Shown: in pieces, positions 40,301 to 48,959 of the stretch
How the letters are laid out: every line of letters begins with the position of its first letter
How positions within the stretch are numbered: position 1 is the stretch's first letter
Assembly: GCF_004923295.1 (NCBI RefSeq)
Contig: NZ_CP039638.1
Coordinates: 248,001 to 312,000 of the forward strand
Source: Azospirillum sp. TSH100
GTDB lineage: Bacteria > Pseudomonadota > Alphaproteobacteria > Azospirillales > Azospirillaceae
Length of the DNA stretch: 64,000 bases
Direction of reading: 5' to 3'
The notes under the pieces: generated by a model
The model's database searches: none
What the model saw: only the letters and a program-made list of their open reading frames with translations
Told to the model about the DNA's origin: nothing
Position numbers and translations under genes: made by a program

Positions 40301-41042
40301 CGTGGATCAGCGCCTTGGCGTAGAGCGACTCAGCCTCCTCGCCGCGGCCCTGTGCCTCGCGCAGCAGGGCGAGGTTCACCATCGTCTCGGCATCGCCGGG
40401 GTCGAGCCGCAGGGCTTCAAGATGCGTGGCCTCGGCCTCGGCGGCGCGGCCGGTCTCCTTCAGCACGACGCCGAGGTTGGTCATGGCGGTGGCATGGCCG
40501 GGGTCGAGCCGCAGGGCATGCCGCAGAGCCGCTTCCGCCTCCGCATAGTCGTCCTGCGCCCGCAAAAGCGTGCCGAGATTGGCCCAGGCCTCGGCATAGC
40601 CGCCGTCGAGATCCAGTGCGCGGCGGTAATGGATGGCGGCCTCCGCCAGCCGGTCCTGCTCCTGGAGCGCGCTGCCCAGGCTGTTGTGCGCCTCCGCATA
40701 GGCTTCGCGCAGGGCGAGCGCCCGGCGGTATTCCGCCTCGGCCTCCGCCAGCCGGCCCAGGGCGTGGAGGGCAAGGCCGAGGTTGGCGTGCTGTTCCGCC
40801 ATGCCCGGTCGCCGGGCGATGGCCTGCCCGATCAGGCGGACGGCCTCGGCATCCAGGCCGCGCTGGTGATGCAGAACCCCCAGCAGGTGCAGGGCGTCGG
40901 CATTCGCTCCGTCGGCCGCCAGCATGGCGCGGTAGGCGCGCTCCGCCCCCTCCAGATCGCCGGCGCGGTGGTGGGCCAGCGCCTCGCGCAGCAGGACGGC
41001 CAATCGGGCGGCCAGTTGGGCAGATGCGGCGGAGGGCGGCAT
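37356..41042 (-). CDS. Giant TPR / glycosyltransferase-like protein made of two repeated modules
   Basis: The 1228-residue protein has two units, each a run of tetratricopeptide repeats followed by a glycosyltransferase-like domain. The first ends with a block containing LLVWREQGLGDELMFG, VGICWGSQN, TDLKNDLEGVAALIANLDLVV and GVPVWRFGPAGDWTALGSG. The second repeats this as VLVWREQGVGDELMHS, IGLCWRSG, IDLKNDLDGAAALTAALDLVV and GVPVWRIGPAGDWTALGTG. Such TPR-linked domains are thought to modify flagellin or surface glycans; no acceptor is identified here. The frame opens at a TTG (41126), but ATG 41042 begins the recognisable repeats. It is divergent from the chemosensory cluster. Confidence 0.82.
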   Translation of the reverse strand: MPPSAASAQLAARLAVLLREALAHHRAGDLEGAERAYRAMLAADGANADALHLLGVLHHQRGLDAEAVRLIGQAIARRPGMAEQHANLGLALHALGRLAEAEAEYRRALALREAYAEAHNSLGSALQEQDRLAEAAIHYRRALDLDGGYAEAWANLGTLLRAQDDYAEAEAALRHALRLDPGHATAMTNLGVVLKETGRAAEAEATHLEALRLDPGDAETMVNLALLREAQGRGEEAESLYAKALIHAPGFALARWNLALRLLGRGRLAEGWNEYEARFASRRVSAGRSFALPVWDGRPGRRLLVWREQGLGDELMFGTALPDLSARFGPEMLVVEVDPRLTGLVGRALPGVTVRAQTADPADANPGDADAHLPMGSLPRLLRPTLADFPARPSWLAPDAMLLAEWRERLTALGPGLRVGICWGSQNMLGERKASYTALADWAPLLTLPGLLAVTLQYDGREAEIAATEERLGVRIHRWPGTDLKNDLEGVAALIANLDLVVTVASSVGEMAGALGVPVWRFGPAGDWTALGSGVRPWFPSMRLWSAIPGERLADLLSRVAGELRRLIPALPSDEWLAEARDLHESGRWPEAEKAYQRILDQSGEMPAALEGYAQLGHQAGRPDIAAALLSRAIAVEPTADRHKRRAQAHQEMGALADAEADWLATATLAPDDVEALGNLGALRLSRGAALEAAEATGAALRLAPFHAGLWANAGLARQGVGDTGQPFLRRALALDPALTEAWTALSAEALRHPDHAAEAERTASRALRLRPGDPAAVSNLGLSALALDRPAEAVAHLRSALRSRPGDLGTLGNLALALERAGDGTAAGLAWWRVILFAPGTGAGWAGLADLRQRQGRLDAALKGWGRALALEPERAEWRYNQGNALHAAGRPAEADAAYRRAVEDDPTLTLAAFNRGYAALARGELATGWTGLEARFAAGRALPDRRFRMPAWNGGDLTGRTVLVWREQGVGDELMHSACFPDLIARANRVIIECEPRLAGLFARSFPQATVRGATADPVDADCHVPAGSLPLRLGWGLGGFAKRGGWLCADDAAVERWRGWVGDDDHRLTIGLCWRSGLRGALRDANYAPLTDWAPILTLPGLRLINLQYDECEAELADAERRFGIAIHRPPIDLKNDLDGAAALTAALDLVVSAGTSVAEMAGALGVPVWRIGPAGDWTALGTGCRPWYPSMRLFGPRPGGTLGDALDAAGRALADLRMPEPRRS

Positions 41043-41214
41043 GGGACGGTGGCCGGATCGGAGGAGACGCACCGTCTCGATAGCATGAGTTCGCCAGATT
41101 GCGCCCCGGCAAAATCTCACAAGCAATTAAGAGGACTGGTATGGCGCTCTTCAATCTGTATACTTTTGCTCAATTCGGCTTCTTTGACCGATCTCCATCC
41201 AAAAGGCGTATATC

Positions 41215-41610
41215 TTGGGTAAGACCGCAATCATCGTTGACGACAGCAAGCTTTCGCGCATGCATGTGCGGGCAATGGTCTTGCGCAGCAAGCCGGACTG
41301 GACGGTGGTCGAGGCTGCGAACGGCGACGAACTCTTCAGGACGTTGCAGGACACGCCGGTCGATGTTGCGATCATCGATTACAACATGCCCGGCGACAAT
41401 GGCGTGGACACCGCCGCCAAGCTGCGCGGCAGCCATCCGAACGTCCACATCGCCATCATCACCGCCAATGCCCAGGACGCGGTGGTGTCTGGCATCCGCG
41501 CGGTCGGTGCCGCCTTCATGCCCAAGCCGCTGGAGGAGGAGCAGGTCGTCCGCTTCCTGAACTCCACCGCCCTGCCGCCGCGCCGCGCCACCCAGGCCGC
41601 GCCGGAGTGA
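41215..41610 (+). CDS. Single-domain response regulator heading the chemosensory cluster
   Basis: The 131-residue receiver domain has the acidic pair in AIIVDDSKLSR, the phospho-acceptor Asp in VAIIDYNMPGDNG (about 54), Thr in IITANAQ, and the conserved Lys in MPKPLEEE. There is no output domain, as in CheY. The start appears to be TTG at 41215 after AAAAGGCG. It lies 25 bases before cheC, whose product would dephosphorylate a CheY-type partner, so this regulator is the likely substrate. A second CheY-like protein occurs later in the cluster. Confidence 0.87.
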   Translation: MGKTAIIVDDSKLSRMHVRAMVLRSKPDWTVVEAANGDELFRTLQDTPVDVAIIDYNMPGDNGVDTAAKLRGSHPNVHIAIITANAQDAVVSGIRAVGAAFMPKPLEEEQVVRFLNSTALPPRRATQAAPE

Positions 41611-41635
41611 GCGCCCCCAATCACGGGAACAGGCC

Positions 41636-42280
41636 ATGCTGAGCGATCTGGAACGCGACGCGCTGGCCGAACTGGGCAACATCGGCATCGGCCGGGCGGC
41701 GACTGCGCTCGGCCGCATGCTGGGCGGGCTGGTGACCCTGTCGGTCCCGACGGTGGAGACGGTGCCGCCGGACGCGGTGGCCGCGCTGCTGGACCGTGCG
41801 CTGACGCCGCCGCTTGTCGGCATCTCGGAAAAGCTGGACGGCCTGTTCGCGGGATGTGCCCTGCTGGTCTTTCCCCAGGCCGGCAGCCTGCCCCTGGTTG
41901 GTGCCGCCCTGCCCCCCGACGTTGCGGCCGAAGACGCGCCGGCGCTGGAGGACGAGGTGCTGGCGGAACTGGGCAACGTCGTGCTGAACAGCGCGCTGGC
42001 GCTGGTCGCCAACCTGCTGGGCGAGCCGGTCGAGACCGGGCTGCCGGCGGTGTTCCGCGGCACTGCGGACGAGATCCTGCGGGGCTGTTCGGGCACGGTT
42101 CCGACCGCGGAGGGTGCCGCCGTGCTGTTCCACATCGACCTGCGCACCAACCTGTCCGAAGGGGACGGGGGCGGGGATGGGGTCGAGGTTGGCGGGCGTG
42201 TGGTCCTGCTGCTCGACGCCGGCTCCGCCGGGGCTTTGCAGGCGACGCTGGGCCGCTATATCGGGCGGCTGGTCGCGTAA
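41636..42280 (+). CDS. cheC: CheC-like CheY-P phosphatase
   Basis: The 214-residue protein has two CheC-type active-site helices: LERDALAELGNIGIGRAATALG at the N-terminus and LEDEVLAELGNVVLNSALALVANLL near 110-134. Each provides the Glu and Asn pair used to dephosphorylate CheY-P. The pseudo-two-fold arrangement is that of CheC rather than CheX. No CheD partner is present in the cluster, although CheD usually boosts CheC. It lies 40 bases before the MCP gene. Confidence 0.85.
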   Translation: MLSDLERDALAELGNIGIGRAATALGRMLGGLVTLSVPTVETVPPDAVAALLDRALTPPLVGISEKLDGLFAGCALLVFPQAGSLPLVGAALPPDVAAEDAPALEDEVLAELGNVVLNSALALVANLLGEPVETGLPAVFRGTADEILRGCSGTVPTAEGAAVLFHIDLRTNLSEGDGGGDGVEVGGRVVLLLDAGSAGALQATLGRYIGRLVA

Positions 42281-42320
42281 CGACAACAAGAAGAACCGGC
42301 TGGAAGGGCGGGGAAGGACC

Positions 42321-44297
42321 ATGGCACTCATCAAGAAGACCAGGATCGACACGGCGCGCACCGCCCGGACCAGACCCGGCGACGAGGGTCCTGAACGGTC
42401 CGTGGCCGAAGCCGCCGCCACGACACCCCCCACCCCGGCCCCTGCCGCCGCGACGCCGAGCGCGCCGCAGCGCCGTCGGGCGCGCACCGATTCGCGCCGC
42501 CGCCAAGCCGCCAGCGGCATCGCCGCCGCCTCCACCGAACTGGCGAGCGGCGTCACCCAGGCGGCCACCGCGGCGGAGGAGCTGCGCCGGGCGATGGACC
42601 AGATCGCCGCCGGTGCCGAACAGTCGGCCGGCGCCACCCAGCAAAGCCAGCGCATGATCGGCCGCGCGTCCGAACTGCTGACCCGCTCGCGCAACACGGC
42701 GGAACAGGCGGTGCTGCGGGTCGAGGCGCTGCAGGCGACGCTGAAGGATGTCAGCGGCCAGATCCTGTCCTCCATCGACGGCATCGTCCGCGCCGCCGAG
42801 CGGCAGGAGGCCTCGGTCCGGCTGGTCCGCGATCTGGAGGCCCAGGCGCGGGAGATCGGCGCCATCGTGCAGAGCGTCGCCGCCATCGCCGACCAGACCA
42901 ACCTCCTGGCATTGAACGCCGCCATCGAGGCGGCGCGGGCCGGCGAGGCGGGGAAGGGCTTCGCCGTCGTCGCCGACGAGGTGCAGGCGCTGGCCGAACG
43001 GTCGGAGCGGAGCGCCAACGACATCCAGGCGATGGTCGGCGAAATCCAGCAGGCGGTGGCCGCCATCGCCACCGGGATCGTCGCCTCGTCCGATGCCGCC
43101 AAGGCGGAGGTGGAGCGCGGGCGTCGGATCGTCCAGCAGCTGGAAGGCGTCCGGTCGGACATGACGACCATTGTCCAGGGCGCGCAGGAGACGATCCGTG
43201 CCGCCGTCGAGGCCGATCAGGCGGCGCGGGAGGCCCTGCGCGGGGCCGAGACGATCGCCGCCAGTGCCGAGGAGCAGTCCGCCGCCGCCGAGGAGGCGCT
43301 GAGGACGGCGGGCGAGCAGGCCGTCGCCCTGGCCCAGAGCCAGCGCGCCGCCGGCCAGCTGTCCGAACTGGCCGAGGAACTGGAGGGCACCGCCGACCTC
43401 GCCGCCACCGCCGACGAGCTGGCCTCCGCAGCGGAGGAGCTGTCGGCCGCCATCGAGGAGATCAACCGGGGCGCGGCCCAGATCATGACCGCCATCGGCC
43501 AGATCTCGGGCGGGGCGCAGTCGCAGAGTGCCGCCACCCACCAGCTGGCCTCGGCGATTGCCGAGATCGACGCGGCGGCGACGCTGGCCGCCGGGCGTGC
43601 CGGCGAGTCGGTGGAGCGCTGCACCGCGATGGAAGGGCTGCTGGGCGAAACGCGCGAGACCATCGGCCGGCTGGCCGACGGCATGCTGGAGGCGGTGGAC
43701 GCCTCCCGCCGGGCCGGTGAGCGGCTGGACGCGCTGGAGCGCATCGGCCGGCGCATCGACAAGGTGGTCGATGCCATCGCCACCGTCGCCATCCAGACCG
43801 GCATGCTGGCGGTCAGCGGCTCGATCGAGGCGGCGCGGGCGGGGGAATTCGGCCGCGGCTTCACCGTGGTCAGCGGCGACATCCGCAAGCTGGCCGGCGA
43901 CAGCGCCGACAGTGCGGAGCGGGTGAAGGACATCGTCCGCGACATTCAGGACCAGATGCTTCGGGTGCGCCGCGACGTCGAGGAGGTGTCGGCGACGGCG
44001 GTGACGGAGATCGCCCGCCACCGCGCCTTCGGCGTCACATTGACCGCCGGGGCGCAGGAGCTGCGGGTGGTCACCGCCGGCAGCCGCGAGATCCTGGACG
44101 CCGCCACCGAGACCACCACCGCCCTGCGTGAGACCCGCGTCGGGGTGGAACAGGTCGCCGCCGCCGCCGCCGCCGCGAACCTCGCCGGTTCCGAAGCGGC
44201 GAAGGCGGCACGTGAGCAGGCGAAGGGGGCCGAGGAGCTGGCGTCGGCGATCGAGGAGATCGCGGCGATGGCAGACAGCCTGCTGGGCGCGGTTTGA
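42321..44297 (+). CDS. Soluble methyl-accepting chemotaxis protein with two signalling modules
   Basis: The 658-residue protein has no membrane segment. After a Pro/Ala-rich N-terminus it has a long coiled coil with a canonical MCP hairpin tip (IADQTNLLALNAAIEAARAGEAGKGFAVVADEVQALAERS, about 190-230). A second, diverged tip follows (IATVAIQTGMLAVSGSIEAARAGEFGRGFTVVSGDIRKLAGDS, about 490-532). No PAS, globin or other sensor domain is recognised, so the input is unknown. The ATG at 42321 follows GGGGAAGGA; the frame's earlier start at 42114 overlaps cheC. The stop overlaps the triple-CheW start. Confidence 0.9.
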   Translation: MALIKKTRIDTARTARTRPGDEGPERSVAEAAATTPPTPAPAAATPSAPQRRRARTDSRRRQAASGIAAASTELASGVTQAATAAEELRRAMDQIAAGAEQSAGATQQSQRMIGRASELLTRSRNTAEQAVLRVEALQATLKDVSGQILSSIDGIVRAAERQEASVRLVRDLEAQAREIGAIVQSVAAIADQTNLLALNAAIEAARAGEAGKGFAVVADEVQALAERSERSANDIQAMVGEIQQAVAAIATGIVASSDAAKAEVERGRRIVQQLEGVRSDMTTIVQGAQETIRAAVEADQAAREALRGAETIAASAEEQSAAAEEALRTAGEQAVALAQSQRAAGQLSELAEELEGTADLAATADELASAAEELSAAIEEINRGAAQIMTAIGQISGGAQSQSAATHQLASAIAEIDAAATLAAGRAGESVERCTAMEGLLGETRETIGRLADGMLEAVDASRRAGERLDALERIGRRIDKVVDAIATVAIQTGMLAVSGSIEAARAGEFGRGFTVVSGDIRKLAGDSADSAERVKDIVRDIQDQMLRVRRDVEEVSATAVTEIARHRAFGVTLTAGAQELRVVTAGSREILDAATETTTALRETRVGVEQVAAAAAAANLAGSEAAKAAREQAKGAEELASAIEEIAAMADSLLGAV

Positions 44298-45919
44298 CCG
44301 CCGTGGCCGGGGGGGATGCGGCCGCCGTGGCCGACGGCGCCCTCGCCTTCGTTACGGTGGCGGTCGGCGATCTGCGCCTCGCCCTGCCGCTGGCGGCGGT
44401 CCGCGCGGTGATCCGGCTGCCGGAGCTGGTGCGCATCCCGCTGGGGCCGCCCGGCCTGGACGGGTTGGCCCAGTGGCATGGCGAGGCGGTGCCGGTGCTG
44501 GACCTTGGGACGGCGCTGGGGACCAGGGTGTCGGGCCGGCCGGGTGATGTCCCGGCCACGCGGGAGACGCGGGTGGTGCTGGTCGGGCATCGCGGCCAGC
44601 CGGTCGGGCTGCGGGTCGACGCCATGGCCGGCATCCTGCGTACCGCCCCCGACCGCATCGACCCGGTGACGCAGGAGGAGGGGGGGCTCGATCCCGTCCT
44701 GCTGGACGGTCTGCTGCGCGACGGCCCGGCCACCATCCTGAAGCTGGACGTGCTGATCGACCGCCAATTCGGCGATGGCGCAGAAACGGAGCGGACGGAC
44801 CGGGGCACCGCGTCGGCGCCGGCCGGGTTCGCAGCGGCGCCGGACGGGAATACGGCGTCGGCCGACGGGTTCGACCGGCAGGCCCTGCTGGTGTTCGGGG
44901 TCGCCGGGCAGGAATTCGCCCTGCCGGTGGACCGGGTGCGCGAGGTCCTGCCGGCCCCGCGCGAGGTCGCCCGCATGGCGCGGGCCAAGGCGCATCTGCT
45001 GGGGGTGATGGCGGTGCGCGACCGGCTGCTGCCGCTGGTGGGGTTGCGCGCCCTGTTCGGGCTGGATGCGGCCGGCGAACAGGCGGCCGGGCGCCGCGTC
45101 GTCGTGGTGCGGGCGGGGCTTGGGACAGCGGGGGGCGGGCAGGCGCCGGTCGGGGTGCTGGTCGACGAGGTGCGCGAGATCCTGCGGCTCGACCCGGCGC
45201 TGATCGACCCGGTGCCGCCACTGCTGGCCCGCGAGCCGGAGTTCGAGGATCTGGACGGCATCGCCCGGGCGGATGGCGGAAGTGGCGCTGTCCGGCGGCT
45301 GGTGTCTGTGCTGTCGGCGGAGCGGCTGTTCCGCCATGGTGCTGCGATCGGCGGCGATTCGGGCGGAGAGGGAAGCGGGATGGAGCCGGCGCGGCCTGCG
45401 GAGGAGAATGGCGGCGGGGAACGCTTCGTCGTCTTCCGCCTCGCCGGTGCGGAGTACGGTTTGCCGGTCTCCGCCGTGCGCGAGGTGCTGCGCCGGCCCG
45501 ATGCCATCACGCCGCTGCCCAATGCTCCCGACTTCGTCGCCGGTGTCCTGAGCCTGCGCGGCGAGGTTTTGCCGCTGATCGACCAGCGCCGGCTGCTGAA
45601 CCTGCCGGCCGCCGCCACCAACCCCGCCTCCGGGCCGGAGCGCGGGCGGGTGGTGGTGGTCGGGCGCGACGGGCTGCTGGTCGGGCTGCTGGTCGACGGG
45701 CTGTCCGGCTTGCTGACCGTCCCGGCCGGGCGGATCGGTCCGGCTCCGGCGGTGTCGGCGGCGCAGCGCCGGCTGATCCGCCGGGTCGCCACGCTCGATG
45801 ACGGCAGCAAGGACGGCGGGAGCAGGAACGGCGCCCGCGCCCGCATGATCCTGCTGATGGACGCGGACAGCCTGCTCGACATGGACCGGCTGGCCGATCT
45901 GCGTCTTGCCCCGCAATGA
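44294..45919 (+). CDS. Triple CheW-domain scaffold protein
   Basis: The 541-residue protein contains three CheW/SH3-like domains separated by Gly/Ala-rich linkers, at about 16-155, 197-345 and 380-535. Each has a recognisable start (FVTVAVGDLRLALPLAAVRAVIRLPE, LLVFGVAGQEFALPVDRVREVLPAPR, FVVFRLAGAEYGLPVSAVREVLRRPD). One chain could therefore link several receptors and CheA. Most bacteria use single-domain CheW. The start is TTG 44294 overlapping the MCP stop, or GTG 44303. It ends inside the cheB frame. Confidence 0.88.
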   Translation: MTAVAGGDAAAVADGALAFVTVAVGDLRLALPLAAVRAVIRLPELVRIPLGPPGLDGLAQWHGEAVPVLDLGTALGTRVSGRPGDVPATRETRVVLVGHRGQPVGLRVDAMAGILRTAPDRIDPVTQEEGGLDPVLLDGLLRDGPATILKLDVLIDRQFGDGAETERTDRGTASAPAGFAAAPDGNTASADGFDRQALLVFGVAGQEFALPVDRVREVLPAPREVARMARAKAHLLGVMAVRDRLLPLVGLRALFGLDAAGEQAAGRRVVVVRAGLGTAGGGQAPVGVLVDEVREILRLDPALIDPVPPLLAREPEFEDLDGIARADGGSGAVRRLVSVLSAERLFRHGAAIGGDSGGEGSGMEPARPAEENGGGERFVVFRLAGAEYGLPVSAVREVLRRPDAITPLPNAPDFVAGVLSLRGEVLPLIDQRRLLNLPAAATNPASGPERGRVVVVGRDGLLVGLLVDGLSGLLTVPAGRIGPAPAVSAAQRRLIRRVATLDDGSKDGGSRNGARARMILLMDADSLLDMDRLADLRLAPQ

Positions 45920-45926
45920 GTGTTGG

Positions 45927-47039
45927 ATGGGGGGCGGCGTGCTGACGGTTCTGGTGGTGGACGATTCCGCGTTGATGCGCCGGCGCATCGCGGATCTGTT
46001 GACTGATGCCGGCTTCCGGGTGGAGACCGCCGCGACGGGGGAGGAGGCGCTGGTGCGCCTGCCGGTGCTCGACCCGGATGTGGTGACGCTGGACGTCACC
46101 ATGCCGGGCATGGACGGTCTGGCCTGCCTTGCCCGCATCATGGTGGAGCATCCCAAGCCGGTCGTTATGGTTTCCGCCCTTACCGCGGCGGGGGCGGAGG
46201 AGACGCTCGAGGCGTTGCGGCTGGGAGCGGTGGAGGCGGTGCAGAAGCCGTCCGCCGGCTCCATCGGCCGCATCGGCGAGGAACTGGTAGAGACGGTGCG
46301 CGCCGCCGCATCCTCCCGCCCGCGCCGTGTCCACGGTCTGCGCGAACGGCTGCGGCTGGCCCGCGCCCGCATCGCCGGGGAGGATTTCGTCGCGCCGGCG
46401 CCGGCGGCGGCATCGTCAGTGGCGGCCGCGGGCGATGACGGCGGGGGGGTGGTGCTGGTCGGCGTGTCGACCGGCGGTCCCGGCACGCTGGAGGACATCC
46501 TGCCGCTGCTGCCCGCCGGTTTCCCCTGGCCGGTGGTGGTGGCCCAGCATATGCCGGCCGCCTTCACCGCGACGCTGGCGCGCCGGCTGGACGAGCTGTG
46601 CGCGCTGCGGGTGGTGGAGGTGGAACGGGCGACGGCGCTGGAGCCGGGCATGGTCGGCATCGCCCGCGGCGGCGCCGACGTGGAGCTGGCGCGGCGCGGC
46701 GGACGGCTTCAGGCGGTCTGCGTGCCGGCATCCCCCGACCGGCCCTGGCACCCCAATGCCGACCGGCTGGTGACCAGCGCCCTGCGGCTGCTGCCGCCCG
46801 ACCGGTTGGTGGGCGTCCTGCTGACCGGCATGGGCAGTGACGGGGCGGCGTCGATGGCCGACCTCCATGCCCGCGGCGGTCGCACCATCGCCGAGTCGGA
46901 GGACAGCGCCGTCGTCTTCGGCATGCCGCAGGAGCTGATCCGGCGCGGTGGGGCCGGCGTCGTTCTGCCGTCGGACCGGATCGCCGGCCAGCTGACCCGC
47001 TGGCTGCTGCCCGTCGCGCGGCGTATCGGCACGGACTAG
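45927..47039 (+). CDS. cheB: Chemotaxis protein-glutamate methylesterase
   Basis: CheB removes methyl groups from the MCP and competes with CheR. The N-terminal receiver has VLVVDDSALMRRRI and VVTLDVTMPGMDG. The C-terminal esterase has VGVSTGGPGTL (catalytic Ser), VVAQHMPAAFTATLARRLD (His) and GVLLTGMGSDGAASM (Asp). The frame opens at a TTG (45906) overlapping the CheW gene; ATG 45927 or GTG 45939 are more sensible starts. It is followed 11 bases later by the HEAT-repeat gene. Confidence 0.95.
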   Translation: MGGGVLTVLVVDDSALMRRRIADLLTDAGFRVETAATGEEALVRLPVLDPDVVTLDVTMPGMDGLACLARIMVEHPKPVVMVSALTAAGAEETLEALRLGAVEAVQKPSAGSIGRIGEELVETVRAAASSRPRRVHGLRERLRLARARIAGEDFVAPAPAAASSVAAAGDDGGGVVLVGVSTGGPGTLEDILPLLPAGFPWPVVVAQHMPAAFTATLARRLDELCALRVVEVERATALEPGMVGIARGGADVELARRGGRLQAVCVPASPDRPWHPNADRLVTSALRLLPPDRLVGVLLTGMGSDGAASMADLHARGGRTIAESEDSAVVFGMPQELIRRGGAGVVLPSDRIAGQLTRWLLPVARRIGTD

Positions 47040-47050
47040 GGAGTGACGCC

Positions 47051-47686
47051 ATGGGACTGGTGAAGAAAAAGGCCGCTCCGGACGCCGCTCAGGCCGGCCC
47101 CCCGGCCGGGACCGGGGCTGCGCGCGATCCGCTGGCCGCGCTGGAGGATGCCGACATCGCGATGCGCCGCGATGTCGCCCATGCGCTCGGTCATGCGCCG
47201 TCGCCGGGAGCGGAGGCGGCATTGGCCCGCCGGCTTCAGGCGGAGGGGGATGCCGGCGTGCGCGAGTCCATCCTGACGGCGCTCGCCCGCATCGCCACAT
47301 CGGATGCGGCGGCGGCCCTGGTCCCCTTCCTCGACCGCGAGGACGCGGCTCTGCGCAACGCGGCGCTGGAAAGCCTGCAACAGATGCCGGCCGAGGTCGC
47401 CGCCCCGGCGTTGCTGCCGCTGCTCGACCATGGCGACGCCGACCTGCGCATCTTCGCGGTGCAGGGGCTGGGCAGCCTCCTCCATGCCAGCCGGGCCGAC
47501 TGGCTGGCCCGGGTGATGGAGCGTGACGCCGACGTCAATGTCTGCCTCGCCGCCGTGGAGGCCCTGGCCGAGGCCGGCAGCCCGGAAGCGCTGTCCAGCC
47601 TGGAGACGCTGGCCCGCCGCTTTCCCGAGGATGCTTTCGTCGCGTTTGCCGTCGATACCGCCCGTTCCAGTTTTCGTGGCGGGTGA
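47051..47686 (+). CDS. HEAT-repeat protein of the chemosensory cluster
   Basis: The 211-residue protein consists of roughly five helical HEAT-type repeats after a short basic N-terminus. Examples are IAMRRDVAHALGHAPSPGAEAALARRL, AGVRESILTALARIATSDAAAALVPFL and AALRNAALESLQQMPAEVAAPALLPLL. It has no catalytic residues and probably acts as an adaptor or scaffold. It overlaps the cheR start by four bases and sits in the middle of the che operon, so a role in the array or in regulating CheB/CheR is likely. Confidence 0.85.
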   Translation: MGLVKKKAAPDAAQAGPPAGTGAARDPLAALEDADIAMRRDVAHALGHAPSPGAEAALARRLQAEGDAGVRESILTALARIATSDAAAALVPFLDREDAALRNAALESLQQMPAEVAAPALLPLLDHGDADLRIFAVQGLGSLLHASRADWLARVMERDADVNVCLAAVEALAEAGSPEALSSLETLARRFPEDAFVAFAVDTARSSFRGG

Positions 47687-48567
47687 CGGTGAGCGACACC
47701 GAACCGCAAGCCCTGTCCCCGGAGGAGTATGCGACGCTCTGCGGATTCCTGCGGGACCGCACCGGCCTGTCCTTCACCGAGGCCAAGCGCTATTTCGTCG
47801 ACCGCCGCGTCGCCGCCCGCATGCAGGCGGTCGGGGCCGCGGACCTGCGCACCTACATGAATCTGCTGCGCTTCCAGGCGTCGGGGGAGGAGCTTCAGCG
47901 GCTCGTCAACCTGATGACGGTGAACGAGACCTATTTCTTCCGCGAGAAGTACCAGTTCGACTGCCTGGTGAACTCCGTCCTCGACGAGCTTGTGCGGGGG
48001 CGGCCGAAGGGGGCGCGTCTGCGCATCTGGTCGGCCGGTTGCGCCACCGGGGAGGAGCCCTATTCCATCGCCATCATGCTGCTGGAAAACTGGCGGCGTG
48101 TGGACGATTACGAGATCGAGCTGCTGGCGTCGGACATCGACAGCGCCGTGCTGGACCGCGCGCGCGAGGGCATCTATGACGAGCGCGCTTTGCAGGGGCT
48201 GCCGGCCCATCTGCGCGCCAAATATTTCCAGCCCCAGCGCGGACCGGCCGAGGCCGGCGGGCCGCGCTGGCGGATCGTCGAGGATCTGCGGGACTCGGTC
48301 GATTTCTCGCTGGTCAACATCGTCGACCCGCAGCAGGTGCGGGCTTTTCGCGGGATCGACGTGATCTTCTGCCGCAACCTGCTGATCTATTTCGACGATC
48401 TGGGCCGACGGGAGGCGGCGAGCATGTTCCACGATGCCCTGGCGCCGGGCGGCTTCGTCTGTCTCGGCCATTCGGAAAGCATGAGCCGCATGTCCTCGCT
48501 GTTCGTTCCGCGCCGCTTCCCCGACGCCATCCTCTACCAGAAGCCGGTGGATGGAGGTGGAGCATGA
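47683..48567 (+). CDS. cheR: Chemotaxis protein methyltransferase
   Basis: CheR methylates glutamates of the MCP using AdoMet. The 294-residue protein has the N-terminal helical domain with NLMTVNETYFFREKYQFD, the AdoMet-binding loop RIWSAGCATGEEPYSIAIML (about 112-131), LLASDIDSAVLDRAREGIYDERAL, and IDVIFCRNLLIYFDD. The likely start is GTG at 47683, overlapping the HEAT gene stop. It overlaps the next cheY by four bases. Confidence 0.96.
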   Translation: MTVSDTEPQALSPEEYATLCGFLRDRTGLSFTEAKRYFVDRRVAARMQAVGAADLRTYMNLLRFQASGEELQRLVNLMTVNETYFFREKYQFDCLVNSVLDELVRGRPKGARLRIWSAGCATGEEPYSIAIMLLENWRRVDDYEIELLASDIDSAVLDRAREGIYDERALQGLPAHLRAKYFQPQRGPAEAGGPRWRIVEDLRDSVDFSLVNIVDPQQVRAFRGIDVIFCRNLLIYFDDLGRREAASMFHDALAPGGFVCLGHSESMSRMSSLFVPRRFPDAILYQKPVDGGGA

Positions 48568-48959
48568 GCGGGCCGCGTGTGCTGGTGGTGGACGACGCCG
48601 TGACCGTGCGCGCCTTCAGCCGCCGCGTGCTGGAGGCCGACGGCTTCGTGGTGGACGAGGCGGTGAACGGCATCGAAGGGCTGGAACGCGCCATGGCCAC
48701 CCCGCCCGATCTGGTGATCGTCGACGTCAACATGCGCAAGATGGACGGCTACACCATGCTGCGCGTGCTGCGGCGCGACCCGAGCCTGCGCGACGTGCCG
48801 GCCATCATGATCAGCACCGAATCGAAGGACAGCGACCGCGACCAGGCACTGCTGGCCGGCGCCAACTGGTATATCGTCAAGCCGCCGCGCCCGGAGGTGC
48901 TGGTGGAGGCGGCGCGGCTGCTGACCGGCCGTCCTCTCGATGCGGAGGGCAGGCCATGA
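48564..48959 (+). CDS. cheY: CheY-type response regulator
   Basis: The 131-residue receiver has VLVVDDAVTVRAF, phospho-acceptor VIVDVNMRKMDGY, ISTESKDSD and the conserved Lys in YIVKPPRPE. It has no output domain. It overlaps cheR by four bases at its start and cheA by four bases at its end, so stoichiometric production is likely. This is one of two single-domain regulators in the cluster; which is the output and which the phosphate sink cannot be told from sequence. Confidence 0.93.
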   Translation: MSGPRVLVVDDAVTVRAFSRRVLEADGFVVDEAVNGIEGLERAMATPPDLVIVDVNMRKMDGYTMLRVLRRDPSLRDVPAIMISTESKDSDRDQALLAGANWYIVKPPRPEVLVEAARLLTGRPLDAEGRP

